From the NCBI RefSeq assembly GCF_039541875.1, contig NZ_BAABHB010000003.1, positions 496,001-560,000 of the forward strand: a stretch of 64,000 nucleotides of DNA, given 5' to 3'. The translations under genes and the position numbers were made by a program. The notes beneath the pieces were generated by a model. The model was not told where the DNA came from, made no database searches, and saw only the letters and a program-made list of their open reading frames with translations. This document shows positions 14,900 through 24,480 of this stretch, piece after piece; position 1 is the stretch's first letter, and every line of letters starts with the position of its first letter. The stretch comes from Nibrella viscosa. GTDB taxonomy: Bacteria > Bacteroidota > Bacteroidia > Cytophagales > Spirosomataceae.

Positions 14900-15782
14900 A
14901 TTCTTCTTTAAAAAACGTCACAATGGCTGCTTTGTCGCGGCCGGCCCGCAGGTATACTTCCAGCAGCTTGGCATCAACCAGAAACCGATACCAGAGCCCC
15001 TGCAGAAAATGCCAGACGAACCCTTTGCGGCCGTCCAGAAAACCAAGCCGGATCAGATAACGGTACACGAAGTACAGTATAGGCCGCGTAAACAGCGGTA
15101 AACTCGCATACTGAACTTTCAGATACCGTTTTCGCTGCTCCTGCGTACCAAACAACCGGGGATCAACTCGGATCGTTTCGTCAAAGTTATACCGAATATT
15201 CAGCAAATCGATTACCTCGCGGATAGCGTACAGGTTGTGTTTCTGGGTCCACCAGGTCAGGTTGTTCAGGTTATGGTCGACGATATCGGAGGCAAACTGA
15301 ATGGGCTGCCCGGTGGTGAGCTTAATGTGCTCGTCCATCCAGGTTTGTTCGCAGAGTCCCTGCCCACGGCGCCAGAGCCGCAGCAGCCAGGTCGGATAGT
15401 AACCGCCGTGCCGGATCCACTTGTCCATAAATACCACCCGGCGTTTCACGTATACCCCGCTGATATCGGCCGGTAGGGTAGTGAGTCGCTGCCGGATTTC
15501 GTCGGCCAGTTCAGGCGTTACGTATTCGTCGGCATCCATCCGCATCAGCCACTGGGTCTGAAAGGGCGTGTGCTCAATACCAAAGTTAAACTGGGTGGCA
15601 TATGTGACCCAGGGGTTCTGCACCACCTGCGCGCCCAGGCTACGGGCAATGGCCACGGTTTGGTCGCTCGAAAAAGAATCTACGATAAATACCTTATCGG
15701 TAAACCGGTGCAGGCTTTGCAGGCAACGGGCAATATGCTTCTCTTCGTTATGTGTTAGAATAATAACAGATACGTCGGTCAT
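14841..15782 (-). CDS. Family 2 glycosyltransferase (WaaE/KdtX-like)
   Basis: A 313-residue protein. VSVIILTHNEEKHIARCLQS and KVFIVDSFSSDQT are the nucleotide-sugar half, and MRMDADEYV holds the DxD motif (about residues 84-92). The remainder, with VYVKRRVVFMDKWIRHGGYY and TWMDEHIKL, is typical of the WaaE-like GT2 subgroup that adds glucose or related sugars to glycolipid acceptors. Its stop lies 59 bp inside wcaF and its start overlaps the preceding GT4 gene by 4 bp (15779-15782). Confidence 0.9.
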   Translation of the reverse strand: MTDVSVIILTHNEEKHIARCLQSLHRFTDKVFIVDSFSSDQTVAIARSLGAQVVQNPWVTYATQFNFGIEHTPFQTQWLMRMDADEYVTPELADEIRQRLTTLPADISGVYVKRRVVFMDKWIRHGGYYPTWLLRLWRRGQGLCEQTWMDEHIKLTTGQPIQFASDIVDHNLNNLTWWTQKHNLYAIREVIDLLNIRYNFDETIRVDPRLFGTQEQRKRYLKVQYASLPLFTRPILYFVYRYLIRLGFLDGRKGFVWHFLQGLWYRFLVDAKLLEVYLRAGRDKAAIVTFFKEEYGKDLLPDDQRKNGPVAVQ

Positions 15783-16927
15783 GGGCGGAGAATTTTTTGG
15801 TACTCGTCCAGCAGCCGGCCGGCTACCGCGTCGAGATCATAGTGATTACGCACCAGGTGCAGCGCCTGCTGCCGTGTCCGTTCCCGGTAGGTACTGTTGT
15901 GCAGGAGCTTTTTTAGTCCATCGGCCACACTATCTATAGTTAGGTCAACCAGGCAGGCGGCTTCCTGCTGCCGGATAGCGGCTGCGAATCCTACCCGATC
16001 TGAGAGCAGGGTGGGAACACCGGCGGCCATTGCTTCCAGCACCACCATCGAGAATCCTTCCGAATAGGAGGGCAGCACAAAAATGTCGGCATCGGCCAGG
16101 GCGGCCTTCTTGGTTTCTCCGGTCAGCATACCCACCATCCGGATTTGGTCGGCCAGATTGTGCTGATTAATAAAGGCCTGAGCCGTTTGCTGGTAGCCGT
16201 CGTCCGGACCGGCCAGTACCAGTACGGCAGTGCCAGCCTCCTGGATGTAACGCTGAAAAGCGGGCAGCAACAGATCAAGGCCTTTTTTATAATTCAAGCG
16301 GCTCATGAAGAGTACGATGTGCTTGTTGTCCGGCAGGTTAAACTGCCGCCGAAACGTGCCTTTGGGTGGTAGCTCGGCAAAGTCGGCAACCCGAATCCCA
16401 TTAGGAATAACGGCTACATTTGGATGGGGACGGCCGAGGAAGCGGAGCAGATCCTGCTGTTCGTCGGGGGTCAGCACGTGGATCAGGTCGGCCCGGCGCA
16501 GCAGCCGCTTTTGCAGCAGCACCGACATGAGTTGCTTTTTCCAGTACCCCTGCCGGTAAGCCCAGGGGTCGAGGAGCCCGTGAATGGTGACCACCTTAGG
16601 AATGGTACGGTCGAGCAGAAACGGCGCGATGCTGCCGAAATGCCACAGCCCGTGGCAAAGAATAATGTCGTAGTCGTGAATATGCGCTCTCAGAAACTGG
16701 TATAGCGCTACCGAAAACTCCCGGAAAAACCGGCTGATGGGCGTAGTACGCAGGCAGGTAATCACCCGTGCGCCGGGCGGAGCCGGATACACCTCATCGC
16801 CGGGCGAAACCGGACTAAGAATATCGACCTGGTGACCTTTGGCCAGGGCAACTTCCGTCTGGTCGTAAATAAACTTTGCCGGACCGCCGATTGACCAGGT
16901 GTAGGCACAAATGGTAAGAATGCGCAT
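15779..16927 (-). CDS. Family 4 glycosyltransferase
   Basis: A 382-residue GT-B enzyme from the ATG at 16925-16927 (MRILTICAYTWSIGGPAKFI). The N-terminal Rossmann half contains the glycine-rich GGPAKF acceptor loop. The C-terminal half has LFMSRLNYKKGLDLLLPAF (about residues 205-223), VLAGPDDGY, and the donor-binding EGFSMVVLEAMAAGVPTLLSD (E-x7-E, about 283-303). It follows the next upstream GT4 gene by 13 bp. Donor sugar is unknown. Confidence 0.9.
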   Translation of the reverse strand: MRILTICAYTWSIGGPAKFIYDQTEVALAKGHQVDILSPVSPGDEVYPAPPGARVITCLRTTPISRFFREFSVALYQFLRAHIHDYDIILCHGLWHFGSIAPFLLDRTIPKVVTIHGLLDPWAYRQGYWKKQLMSVLLQKRLLRRADLIHVLTPDEQQDLLRFLGRPHPNVAVIPNGIRVADFAELPPKGTFRRQFNLPDNKHIVLFMSRLNYKKGLDLLLPAFQRYIQEAGTAVLVLAGPDDGYQQTAQAFINQHNLADQIRMVGMLTGETKKAALADADIFVLPSYSEGFSMVVLEAMAAGVPTLLSDRVGFAAAIRQQEAACLVDLTIDSVADGLKKLLHNSTYRERTRQQALHLVRNHYDLDAVAGRLLDEYQKILRP

Positions 16928-16940
16928 GGATCGCAAATAA

Positions 16941-18101
16941 CTAGGTACCGTTGAGTTTCACAAATTCCTGCATCATTTCTCCGGCAACGGCTTCGGGCGC
17001 ATACGAGGCAATAAGCCGGCGCGATACCGCTCCCATGGCCGGGCCCGAGACGGTTTCGTTGATAAACAGCTCCATAGCGCGTATCAGCTCCGCCGGGTTA
17101 TCGACGCCGACAACAAAGCCGTTCTCACCGGGCCGCACCAGATCGGGGGCACAGCCGCAGCGGTCAGAGACGATAACGGGCATGCCGCAGGCCATCGCTT
17201 CGTTGACGACCAGCCCCCAGGGTTCCGAGCGGCTGGGCAGAACCAGCACATCGGCCAGGGCCAGGTATTCCGGGACTTTATACCAGTACTGACCGGGAAT
17301 AAACCGTACCGAGTCGCTCAGGTTGAGCTGCTCTGCCTGCTGCTGTAGTTCGTTCTTCTGGTGGCCATCGCCCAGCAGCAGCAGCCCCCACGTGGCGGCC
17401 GCTGCACTGCGCCGGCTGACTTCGGCAAAGGCCTGGAGCAGCATAGGCAGGTTTTTGGCCTCTGTAAAGCGACCTACATAAATAAAGTTGCAGGGCTTCA
17501 GTTGCTGTTCGCGCCGGCGTTCGGCCCGGTACAGCCGGGCTTCAGCATAGACGGCCTGGAGCCGCTGGTTATCAACCACGGCGTTGTTGCTGACCAGAAT
17601 ACGGTCGGGCCGGACGCCCAGCCGGAGCAGATAGTCGGCCGCGCGGCTGCCAAAACAAAAGAAGCCGTCGCAAGCGTCTAAAAACCAGGTTTTCAGCGTT
17701 TCCCGCCAGGAATGCCGGGCCTGATCCACAGACGTTGATTCATTTTGTACCACAATGCGGCAGCCACGCAGCTTCAAGGCGAGGGCGAGCAGAACCTGAG
17801 CCGGATCGTAGTAGCCCGTAATGGTAATAATGTCCGGGTTGTAGGCCCAGCCGCGTTTGAGGAGTTTCCAGGCGCGCCGGAGCAGGGAGATGTCTTCCAG
17901 CGCCGAGTCGAACAGCACCTCATGGGGATAGTCGCTGATAAGTTGATCGGGGGTGCCCAGGCCTATGCGGTGCTTTTCGGTGAGTGCAATCTGAATTACA
18001 TACACCTCTGCCGATGCCTGCCGGGCAGTTTTTGCCAGATGATGAAACAGTACCGACTTGTAGTGAGCCCACAAGGTGTTATGAACAATAAGAATTCGCA
18101 T
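16941..18101 (-). CDS. Family 4 glycosyltransferase
   Basis: A 386-residue GT-B enzyme. MRILIVHNTLWAHYKSVLFH opens the protein; ITGYYDPAQVLLALALK and CDGFFCFGSRAADYLLRLG lie in the acceptor half. FIYVGRFTEAKNLPMLLQAF and SEPWGLVVNEAMACGMPVIVSD (E-x7-E) identify the donor half. It is not closely similar to the neighbouring GT4 and presumably makes a different linkage. A 74-bp gap separates it from the polymerase gene upstream. Confidence 0.9.
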   Translation of the reverse strand: MRILIVHNTLWAHYKSVLFHHLAKTARQASAEVYVIQIALTEKHRIGLGTPDQLISDYPHEVLFDSALEDISLLRRAWKLLKRGWAYNPDIITITGYYDPAQVLLALALKLRGCRIVVQNESTSVDQARHSWRETLKTWFLDACDGFFCFGSRAADYLLRLGVRPDRILVSNNAVVDNQRLQAVYAEARLYRAERRREQQLKPCNFIYVGRFTEAKNLPMLLQAFAEVSRRSAAAATWGLLLLGDGHQKNELQQQAEQLNLSDSVRFIPGQYWYKVPEYLALADVLVLPSRSEPWGLVVNEAMACGMPVIVSDRCGCAPDLVRPGENGFVVGVDNPAELIRAMELFINETVSGPAMGAVSRRLIASYAPEAVAGEMMQEFVKLNGT

Positions 18102-18175
18102 GAACCGATAAGGCGGACTTGTACTGGACGAGAACTCAACCGGCGCATCGTACCTGGTGTGCCGGTAGGTTGCTT

Positions 18176-19516
18176 TTAACCCGGCACCGCCGGTAGTTTA
18201 CGGGCAGAGCTTAAGAAACTGGGAACATAATCGGGATAATAGATACCCAGAAAACGAACAAAAAGACAGAGCGGAAGCAAATTGGCCATTTCGTATGGCC
18301 GCCCCCCTGTAAAATAGTTAACAAAGACGAAGATATACAGGAAAGCAATGAACAACTCTATTTCAATACCTCCTTTGAAGATTATCCGGACCGCGTGTAT
18401 CATGAATTTCACCAGCATGGTGCTGTACAGCAGGAAGCCAAAGATGCCCAGACAAATCAGGGTTTCCAGCACCGGAACATCCATGTACTGAAACTTGTAG
18501 CCGAATCCGAAGATCAGGCGGTGAGCGTGCCCTTCCAGGGCCAGGTTGGCAAAGTGAAAACTGACCACCCGGTTGGCCGATGATGCGTCGAGCTCCACCG
18601 GGCCGGCATTTGCCGAACGATCTGCCAGCAGGGCTAGAATATTCTCAGAAAAGCGGTCATAAATGGCAAAACCATACGAGAGAATAATGCCCCAGATATC
18701 CGGCCTTTTGTAAATAAAATACTGAAATGCGATGAATGGAATTAACATGATGGCAATTCCGGTAGGGCTCACAAGCTGGCGGCCCATATTTCGCATGGTT
18801 TTGGCGTTGAAGTTGGCCGCAGCAAACAGCCCCAAGGCGATCAGCGTAGAAAGAATGGCTCCTTTACTGAAAGTAAGCACCAGAATGATCAGATTAAAAA
18901 AGGCCAGAATCAAGCCAAAACTTCGAACAAAAATACCGGCGTTGGACCTATAGGCCCAGATCAGCGAACAGACCATACCAATCTGGGCGTTTCGGGAGAA
19001 CACGTGCGGATTACCAGTCCGGTTATCGCCTTCGCCGTACAGAATAGCCGCCCGTTGTCCAATCGTCCAGGTTGGGTCGGCAATCAGGGCGTGAATAAGT
19101 GCCAGGTTGGAAACCAGGGCAAACAAGGCACCCACAATAACAATCTCCCGGTTTACGGTATTAGGAACGTTGACCAGTATGATCAGAAAGGCAATGACAT
19201 AACTGTAGTAAATCAGGTCTTTCGTTCGCTCATTATCGCCCCGGTTATAGAAGAACATATAGGCCATACACCAGACCAGGAAAGCCAGCAGGAACCAGAA
19301 TAAAGTAACATTAGGCTTGTAGAGCTTCCGAAACATACTGATGGGAATCATGATTATGAGCCCGACCAGAATAAAAATGGCCGTGAACGTAGTGCTACCG
19401 GGGGCTACACGCAGAAATTCTTTGATGTAAAAAATAAGCGGAAACCCATCAATCAGCAAAAAGATGCCCAGGCACATCCGCATTAAGTCCAGTCTGTAGA
19501 TCAGCCTGCCTATCAT
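18176..19516 (-). CDS. O-antigen ligase/polymerase-like membrane protein (Wzy-type)
   Basis: A 446-residue integral membrane protein with about 11 hydrophobic segments and one larger periplasmic loop near residues 290-335 (FSENILALLADRSANAGP to FGFGYKFQYMDV). This is the layout of the O-antigen ligase/polymerase superfamily. LTFSKGAILSTLIALGLF resembles the conserved central segment. Sequence conservation in Wzy proteins is low, so the call rests on topology and on its position among glycosyltransferases. It overlaps the next upstream GT2 gene by one base. Its presence beside an ABC exporter is unusual (see findings). Confidence 0.75.
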   Translation of the reverse strand: MIGRLIYRLDLMRMCLGIFLLIDGFPLIFYIKEFLRVAPGSTTFTAIFILVGLIIMIPISMFRKLYKPNVTLFWFLLAFLVWCMAYMFFYNRGDNERTKDLIYYSYVIAFLIILVNVPNTVNREIVIVGALFALVSNLALIHALIADPTWTIGQRAAILYGEGDNRTGNPHVFSRNAQIGMVCSLIWAYRSNAGIFVRSFGLILAFFNLIILVLTFSKGAILSTLIALGLFAAANFNAKTMRNMGRQLVSPTGIAIMLIPFIAFQYFIYKRPDIWGIILSYGFAIYDRFSENILALLADRSANAGPVELDASSANRVVSFHFANLALEGHAHRLIFGFGYKFQYMDVPVLETLICLGIFGFLLYSTMLVKFMIHAVRIIFKGGIEIELFIAFLYIFVFVNYFTGGRPYEMANLLPLCLFVRFLGIYYPDYVPSFLSSARKLPAVPG

Positions 19517-20406
19517 TATTTCTTGAGTAATAGTCGATGTAAAATATACGTAAACTCACCCCTGGTCAAATGCCACGCGAGCTTTCGCACCCGGCAGTAG
19601 CGTCGCCAGAAGGTTTCGCCAAACCGGCTATTGAGCCGGCCCCGGTATTTGTCCTTAATCATCTGGTGCTCCTGGCGGCCTGTTACGGCGATGTTCGACG
19701 ATTTGGCCGCCGGCTGTACGCGGAACCCACCCCAGAGATCGCTAAGGTACTGAAAACGAACGCCTGGCTGTACACCCAGTCGGGTAATAATTTCGTAGTC
19801 CATAACAAACCGCAGTTGCTCATCCAGCAGGCCAAAGCGGGTCAGACTATCCCGTTTGAGAAAAAGCGATTGGTTGAAAACCTGCATACCTTCATACACC
19901 TGACAGGCAGCACAGAACGTGAGGGCCCGCATCTCTTCTGTGATAACGTCCTGCTCATCAATAAAATATAAGTTTCCGTAGAAAACATCGGTATTAGGTG
20001 CCTGCTGCCAGGCTTGCGCCACCCGGTGAAACGAACCAGGCGCGTAAAGGTCGTCGGAGTTCTGAAAGGCAATCAGATCGCCGGTAGCCCGCCGGAATCC
20101 TTTGTTGATGGCGTCGGTCTGCCCCCTGTCTTTTTCGCTGACCCAGCCGGTCAGATACGGTTCATACTTTCGAATGATATCGATACTGCCGTCGGTCGAT
20201 CCGCCATCGATAATAAAGTATTCGAGATTGGGATACTGCTGGTTCAGCACACTCAGGATGGTTCGTTCCAGGTAGTCGACCTGATTAAACGATGGGGTAA
20301 CTATCGTTATTTTGGGTATGCCCCGAACATCGGCCGGCGGGCCGCTGGTGTTGAACAGGGGCCTGGTTACAAAATTACGCAATAAATCGGTGGCACCGGT
20401 TGGCAT
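19516..20406 (-). CDS. Family 2 glycosyltransferase
   Basis: A 296-residue protein from the ATG at 20404-20406. GIPKITIVTPSFNQVDYLER and YFIIDGGSTDGS form the nucleotide site. VSEKDRGQTDAINKGFRRA and AFQNSDDLYAPG carry the metal-binding SDD (about residue 117). Closest in style to GT2 enzymes of capsule and O-antigen loci. It starts one base after the upstream GT4 stop (TGATATG), so the two are tightly coupled. Confidence 0.9.
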   Translation of the reverse strand: MPTGATDLLRNFVTRPLFNTSGPPADVRGIPKITIVTPSFNQVDYLERTILSVLNQQYPNLEYFIIDGGSTDGSIDIIRKYEPYLTGWVSEKDRGQTDAINKGFRRATGDLIAFQNSDDLYAPGSFHRVAQAWQQAPNTDVFYGNLYFIDEQDVITEEMRALTFCAACQVYEGMQVFNQSLFLKRDSLTRFGLLDEQLRFVMDYEIITRLGVQPGVRFQYLSDLWGGFRVQPAAKSSNIAVTGRQEHQMIKDKYRGRLNSRFGETFWRRYCRVRKLAWHLTRGEFTYILHRLLLKK

Positions 20407-20407
20407 A

Positions 20408-21511
20408 TCAGACAAGTTCTTTATAGACCTGAAACGTTTGCTGCGCCGTTTTTTCGCAGGAAAAAAGCCGGATACGCCCGGCTCCCCGCCGGCGCAGGTC
20501 GTCGCGCAGGCTGGGTTGGGTAATTACGCGCTCAACGGCATCGGCGATGGCTTCGTCATCGTCCGGATCGAAGTAAACAGCCGCGTCGGCCCCTACCTCC
20601 GGCAACGAACTGCGATTGCTTAATACCGCCGGACAGCCGCAGCTAAAAGCCTCCAGAACGGGTATGCCGAACCCTTCGTTCAGTGAAGGGAAGACAAACG
20701 CCAGCGCATGCTGGTAGAGGTTGTAGAGCGCAGCGTCTGTAACGGGCCGGTAATGCACCCGATGGGTAAGCCCGGCGGCATGAAATAATTCCTGCTCAGC
20801 ATGGGTGAAAGTTCCACCCCCGGCACACACCAGGTGTATATCCCGGTGCCGGTGCAAAACCGGCTGTACGGCCCGAAAAAAGGCAGGAAAGTTTTTGTAC
20901 AAAGGGCGCTTTCCCACAAAGAGCAGGTAGGGAAACGGTAAGGCCGGGGTGGTTTGCCGGGGTGTATAGTGGGCAAATGAGGTGCCCAGGTGAATAACCC
21001 GGACCTTATCCGGGTCAACATTATAAAAGGTCAGCAGTTCCTGTTTTGAATACTCCGAAACCGCTATAATCCGGTCGGCCCGTTTGATAAGCAGCTTTTT
21101 TACGTCATTCAGGTTTTCACCAAGTTCGGGGTATTGGTGACCGTAGCGCTCGCTGGTAGCGTCGTGAAACGTCAGTACAAAGGGCTTGCCGTTGATGTAT
21201 TTCAGAAAGTACTGATGGTAATAGGTTGGATGAAACACATCGAACCGGGCCTTCTGTAGCCGCTGAATGCTATGGATACGATTTAGCATAGACGCCAGCC
21301 GGTTGACGTTCTGCAGATGCGCTAAGGGACGAAACCGAAAATGGCGACTGAACGACTCCTGATCTAAATACTCGTTGTTGGAAAAGCGGAGCGACAGTTC
21401 AAACTCTATATCGTCGCGTTTTGCAAATGACCGCAGCAGTTCGAAAAAGTACCGACTGACCCCCCCATAAGCAGCACCCGTAAATGACTGATGGTCATAC
21501 AATACCTTCAT
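20408..21511 (-). CDS. Family 4 glycosyltransferase
   Basis: A 367-residue GT-B enzyme from the ATG at 21509-21511 (MKVLYDHQSFTGAAYGGVSR), the usual mannosyltransferase-like N-terminus with the AYGGVSRYF loop. VLTFHDATSERY and ADRIIAVSEYSKQELL lie in the first domain. YLLFVGKRPLYKNFPAFFRA and PSLNEGFGIPVLEAFSCGCP (E-x7-E) identify the second. A longer upstream frame adds a basic stretch that does not fit. Next upstream is a glycosyltransferase-like gene after 99 bp. Confidence 0.9.
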   Translation of the reverse strand: MKVLYDHQSFTGAAYGGVSRYFFELLRSFAKRDDIEFELSLRFSNNEYLDQESFSRHFRFRPLAHLQNVNRLASMLNRIHSIQRLQKARFDVFHPTYYHQYFLKYINGKPFVLTFHDATSERYGHQYPELGENLNDVKKLLIKRADRIIAVSEYSKQELLTFYNVDPDKVRVIHLGTSFAHYTPRQTTPALPFPYLLFVGKRPLYKNFPAFFRAVQPVLHRHRDIHLVCAGGGTFTHAEQELFHAAGLTHRVHYRPVTDAALYNLYQHALAFVFPSLNEGFGIPVLEAFSCGCPAVLSNRSSLPEVGADAAVYFDPDDDEAIADAVERVITQPSLRDDLRRRGAGRIRLFSCEKTAQQTFQVYKELV

Positions 21512-21610
21512 ACCAGCGGAGCCTGTTTGGATTTTTCTTAGAAAAATTGCCCGCAAATAAATGGATTTATATTATAAATCCCAAGCCGTAGGTGAAGAAC
21601 TGAGTATGCG

Positions 21611-22600
21611 TCAGCGATTCAGCACGGGTAGCGGCACAGAATCAATAAAATCATTTACTTTCCGAATATACCCTACCAGAATACGGCGCCAGCCGCGCAG
21701 AACTACGGGTTCGGGACGGATACCGTATGCCGGATGCAGTCGGGAAAGTTCTTTGTAGGCCGGCTGCCGCCAGCGTGACCGGTATTGTTGCAGTAATTGC
21801 TGCACATCCGGGCGCTGCGATAACCGGAACCGATTCTGATAAGGAAACAGGCCGTCGTCGGGATTATGCAGCCCTTTGAAGTTGGCAAACAGCAGCGGGC
21901 CGGCTGCATTGACCTGCCAGCCGGCCGGCCCCTGCGCGAGCTGCCGTTCGTGGAGGTTCCAGAGTGCCACATGCCATCCTGGATCTTTCACCACCAAAAC
22001 ACCATTGAAAAAGGCCGGGGTGTGCATCAGCCAGATCTGATCCAGGCAGAGCCCCTCACAATAGTCGATGACCGCCCGCGGAGTGACCCGGTCCTGCCAC
22101 CAGGTGAGCAGGCGGTCGGTTTCGGCCGAGCGCCGGAACGCCAGAAAGTCGGCGCTGTACAGGCCGGTGTTCTGAAAATACTTCTCATCCGGGAAATGAG
22201 CATCGGCCGGGGACCGGGTAATATGGGGCGTCAGTACCAGTGTGTGGTCGGCCAGTTTGTCAAAAACAGGCGTTAACGGCTGGTAAATATACACAGACGG
22301 ATCGGCGTAGAGCAGATAGCTGACAGCCGGGTAGCGCTCAAAAGCGGTACGAATCAGGGCCGGTTTACAGGCGGCTGCTAATTCGACAGGTGTATACCGG
22401 GCCGACAGGGCCGAAAGCTGCTCACCCAGACAGTCGGCGACCGTAATGATCGGATAAGGTATAGAAAAGGAGGCCGGCAGGTGCGAGGGATCATCGGCAA
22501 GACCCACCACAAAGGGCAGATCCGGATGGTGTTGACGAAAACTCTCGCCCAGGGCCAGGGCCTGAGGCAGTTGCCGAAGGGTACAAATAGTTAGTAGCAC
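21611..22600 (-). CDS. Glycosyltransferase-like protein with altered DxD motif
   Basis: A 329-residue GT-A-like protein started at the GTG at 22598-22600. It is paralogous to the gene at 25514-26518, sharing ACKPALIR/AVKPFFID, the strand before the metal motif, TPH, NTGLYSADFLAFRRS/NTGIFNLGFIGLRRT, WHVALWNLHER/YNVAYWNLHER and the terminal YQNRFRL/YQTRYSF region. At the DxD position it has YADPSV (Asp100, Ser102) where the paralogue has YFDPDI. It may have lost or altered catalysis, or may use another metal ligand. The 14-bp gap from the upstream GT2 shows it is part of the operon. Confidence 0.75.
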   Translation of the reverse strand: MLLTICTLRQLPQALALGESFRQHHPDLPFVVGLADDPSHLPASFSIPYPIITVADCLGEQLSALSARYTPVELAAACKPALIRTAFERYPAVSYLLYADPSVYIYQPLTPVFDKLADHTLVLTPHITRSPADAHFPDEKYFQNTGLYSADFLAFRRSAETDRLLTWWQDRVTPRAVIDYCEGLCLDQIWLMHTPAFFNGVLVVKDPGWHVALWNLHERQLAQGPAGWQVNAAGPLLFANFKGLHNPDDGLFPYQNRFRLSQRPDVQQLLQQYRSRWRQPAYKELSRLHPAYGIRPEPVVLRGWRRILVGYIRKVNDFIDSVPLPVLNR

Positions 22601-22614
22601 TCGATTGTTCAGAA

Positions 22615-23649
22615 TTATTCCAGCATATCGCCTAAAGCCGCCAGATATGGGGCATACCAGTTGGCGGCTGCGTCGGCGTAGCGGTGATAGTTACCCTGCC
22701 ACACGTTACGGATGACCGGGAAAAAGCGTTTGATTCGGTTGTCTGGTAAGCTACTGCGCATCTGGTAGTGGCTGAGCCGGCGGCAGATCTGGGGCATACC
22801 AGGGGCATTGGCCGGTACGCGCTCGGTCAGAAAGTTGTAAATCGATTGCAGTTGCTGATGCTTTTCCTGCAGCGGCTCCAGTTTGATGGTGCGCTCCCGA
22901 CTCAGGCGGTCCCACAGCGAAATGGGTTTGCCGGCTGAATCATCTGCCCCTTTCACGCCCACCTGCTGCCTGACGTGAATCCGGTACAACTGCATAGGTT
23001 TATCCACAAAGTCGATGGCATTGTAGGCAGCCGCCACCAGCGCCAGCCAGCCGTCGTAAATATAACCTGGCAGATCCACCGGAATAGGCAGGAGTTTGGG
23101 CAGGAATTGCCGGCGAATGACCGAGGCACACCCCATCATGCGGTTGCCGTCCAGTAATATATCCAGCGCTTCGCCGGCTCTCCAGCGGTCCTGGGTGAGC
23201 GGATCAAACCGCACCTGTTCCCAGAAAAGCTGATTGATAGGCTTCAGGTGTTCGTCGGCCAGCTCCGCATTATTGAAGGCTACCTGTACGGCTGGCCGCT
23301 GCTCCATAAAGCGAAGCATGGTCGCCATCTTTTCCGGCAGCCAGAAGTCGTCCTGATCGCAGATAAAAATCAAATCGCCCGAGCAGAGGGACAGCGCTTT
23401 CTCAAAGTTCTTGTTGTACCCCAACTGAGTTGGGTTGGTAACAATATGCACCCGAAAGGGCGCATTGGCCGACAACTTATGCAGCAGGTCAACCGTTTGA
23501 TCCGACGAAACGTCATCGCAGACAATGACTTCATCTGGCAACTGCTGCTGCTCCAGCAAGCTTTGCCACTGAGCCTGCAGATAGCTTTCTCCGTTGTAGG
23601 TACACAACGCAATGGATACAGTTGGCCGTTTATTCTCCGGTTGGTTCAT
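22615..23649 (-). CDS. Family 2 glycosyltransferase (rhamnosyltransferase-like)
   Basis: A 344-residue protein. VSIALCTYNGESYLQAQWQS and VIVCDDVSSDQT are followed by FICDQDDFWLPEKM with the DQDD metal motif (about residues 95-98). MMGCASVIRR and YIYDGWLALVAAAY resemble acceptor-side segments of rhamnosyltransferase-type GT2 enzymes. The C-terminal 90 residues are helical and less conserved. It sits 3 bp downstream of the DUF5672 gene. Confidence 0.9.
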   Translation of the reverse strand: MNQPENKRPTVSIALCTYNGESYLQAQWQSLLEQQQLPDEVIVCDDVSSDQTVDLLHKLSANAPFRVHIVTNPTQLGYNKNFEKALSLCSGDLIFICDQDDFWLPEKMATMLRFMEQRPAVQVAFNNAELADEHLKPINQLFWEQVRFDPLTQDRWRAGEALDILLDGNRMMGCASVIRRQFLPKLLPIPVDLPGYIYDGWLALVAAAYNAIDFVDKPMQLYRIHVRQQVGVKGADDSAGKPISLWDRLSRERTIKLEPLQEKHQQLQSIYNFLTERVPANAPGMPQICRRLSHYQMRSSLPDNRIKRFFPVIRNVWQGNYHRYADAAANWYAPYLAALGDMLE

Positions 23650-23652
23650 ACA

Positions 23653-24480
23653 CTAGATTTCGTAGCCGTAACGGGCAAAAATCGGTCGCCAATATTCAGT
23701 GCCGTGAATATCCCAGGCGTGGCAGCCGAAAGGCAAATGTCCCTGGTTATAGACCGCAATGGCCCGTTCCGGATAAAATTCAACCGCAAACTGGAGGGCT
23801 TTCCGGAAGTCGGGAATCCTCAGCAACGGGAAATAGCGGTTTACTTCAATACCCCAGAATACATCTTCGTTGTATTGATGGGCATGAACGCGCTCATACT
23901 GTTCGATGACCCGCCGGAAATAGGGGAGCCAGCGGAGCAGCACAGAAATACGCCGGAGCGAAAACCCACCGTTGCCAACGCTGTTGAGGCTGACGATTTC
24001 GCGGGGTGTCAGGCCATCTGCTTTTTTCAGGTTTAGCAGCGTAGCTACTTTTTTCCGGATCGCGAAAAGGGCCTCATCCGACCAGCCCGTAAAATCGCGG
24101 TCTCTCAGCCACGGGGCACCAATGTAATCGTAGCCCCGCCGGCACCAGTCACTGAGTTCATCCCGGAAGACAAAAGCGTCGAGTTGATGGATCAGCATAT
24201 AGTCAAAATCGGCAAAGGACCTGTAAAACTGTTCGGCCAGCATCAGTCGGTTATACGCCTGTATATCTGTAAAATAGCTGTCGGCAAAGCAACGAACCTG
24301 TAAAGTTGGGTAATTTTTTGTAAGATTACGTACATCCAGGGAGTTTGGTTTCACCAGTACTACGGGATAGTGCCCCAGCACCCGCATACATTGGGTTAGC
24401 GCAATGGCTTCGTACGGAGTCAGCTCTGATTTATAAATAGGAATAACGACGCAAACGCTCGGATTGTCAACTCTTGTCAT
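23653..24480 (-). CDS. DUF5672 family putative glycosyltransferase
   Basis: A 275-residue protein started at the ATG at 24478-24480 (MTRVDNPSVCVVIPIYKSEL). The ATGA overlap with the upstream GT9 gene supports this start. DUF5672 hallmarks are MLIHQLDAFVF with an Asp near the putative metal site, GYDYIGAPWL, VGNGGFSLRR and EDVFWG. Members occur in polysaccharide loci and are thought to be GT-A-like transferases, but no biochemical role is well established. Confidence 0.82.
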   Translation of the reverse strand: MTRVDNPSVCVVIPIYKSELTPYEAIALTQCMRVLGHYPVVLVKPNSLDVRNLTKNYPTLQVRCFADSYFTDIQAYNRLMLAEQFYRSFADFDYMLIHQLDAFVFRDELSDWCRRGYDYIGAPWLRDRDFTGWSDEALFAIRKKVATLLNLKKADGLTPREIVSLNSVGNGGFSLRRISVLLRWLPYFRRVIEQYERVHAHQYNEDVFWGIEVNRYFPLLRIPDFRKALQFAVEFYPERAIAVYNQGHLPFGCHAWDIHGTEYWRPIFARYGYEI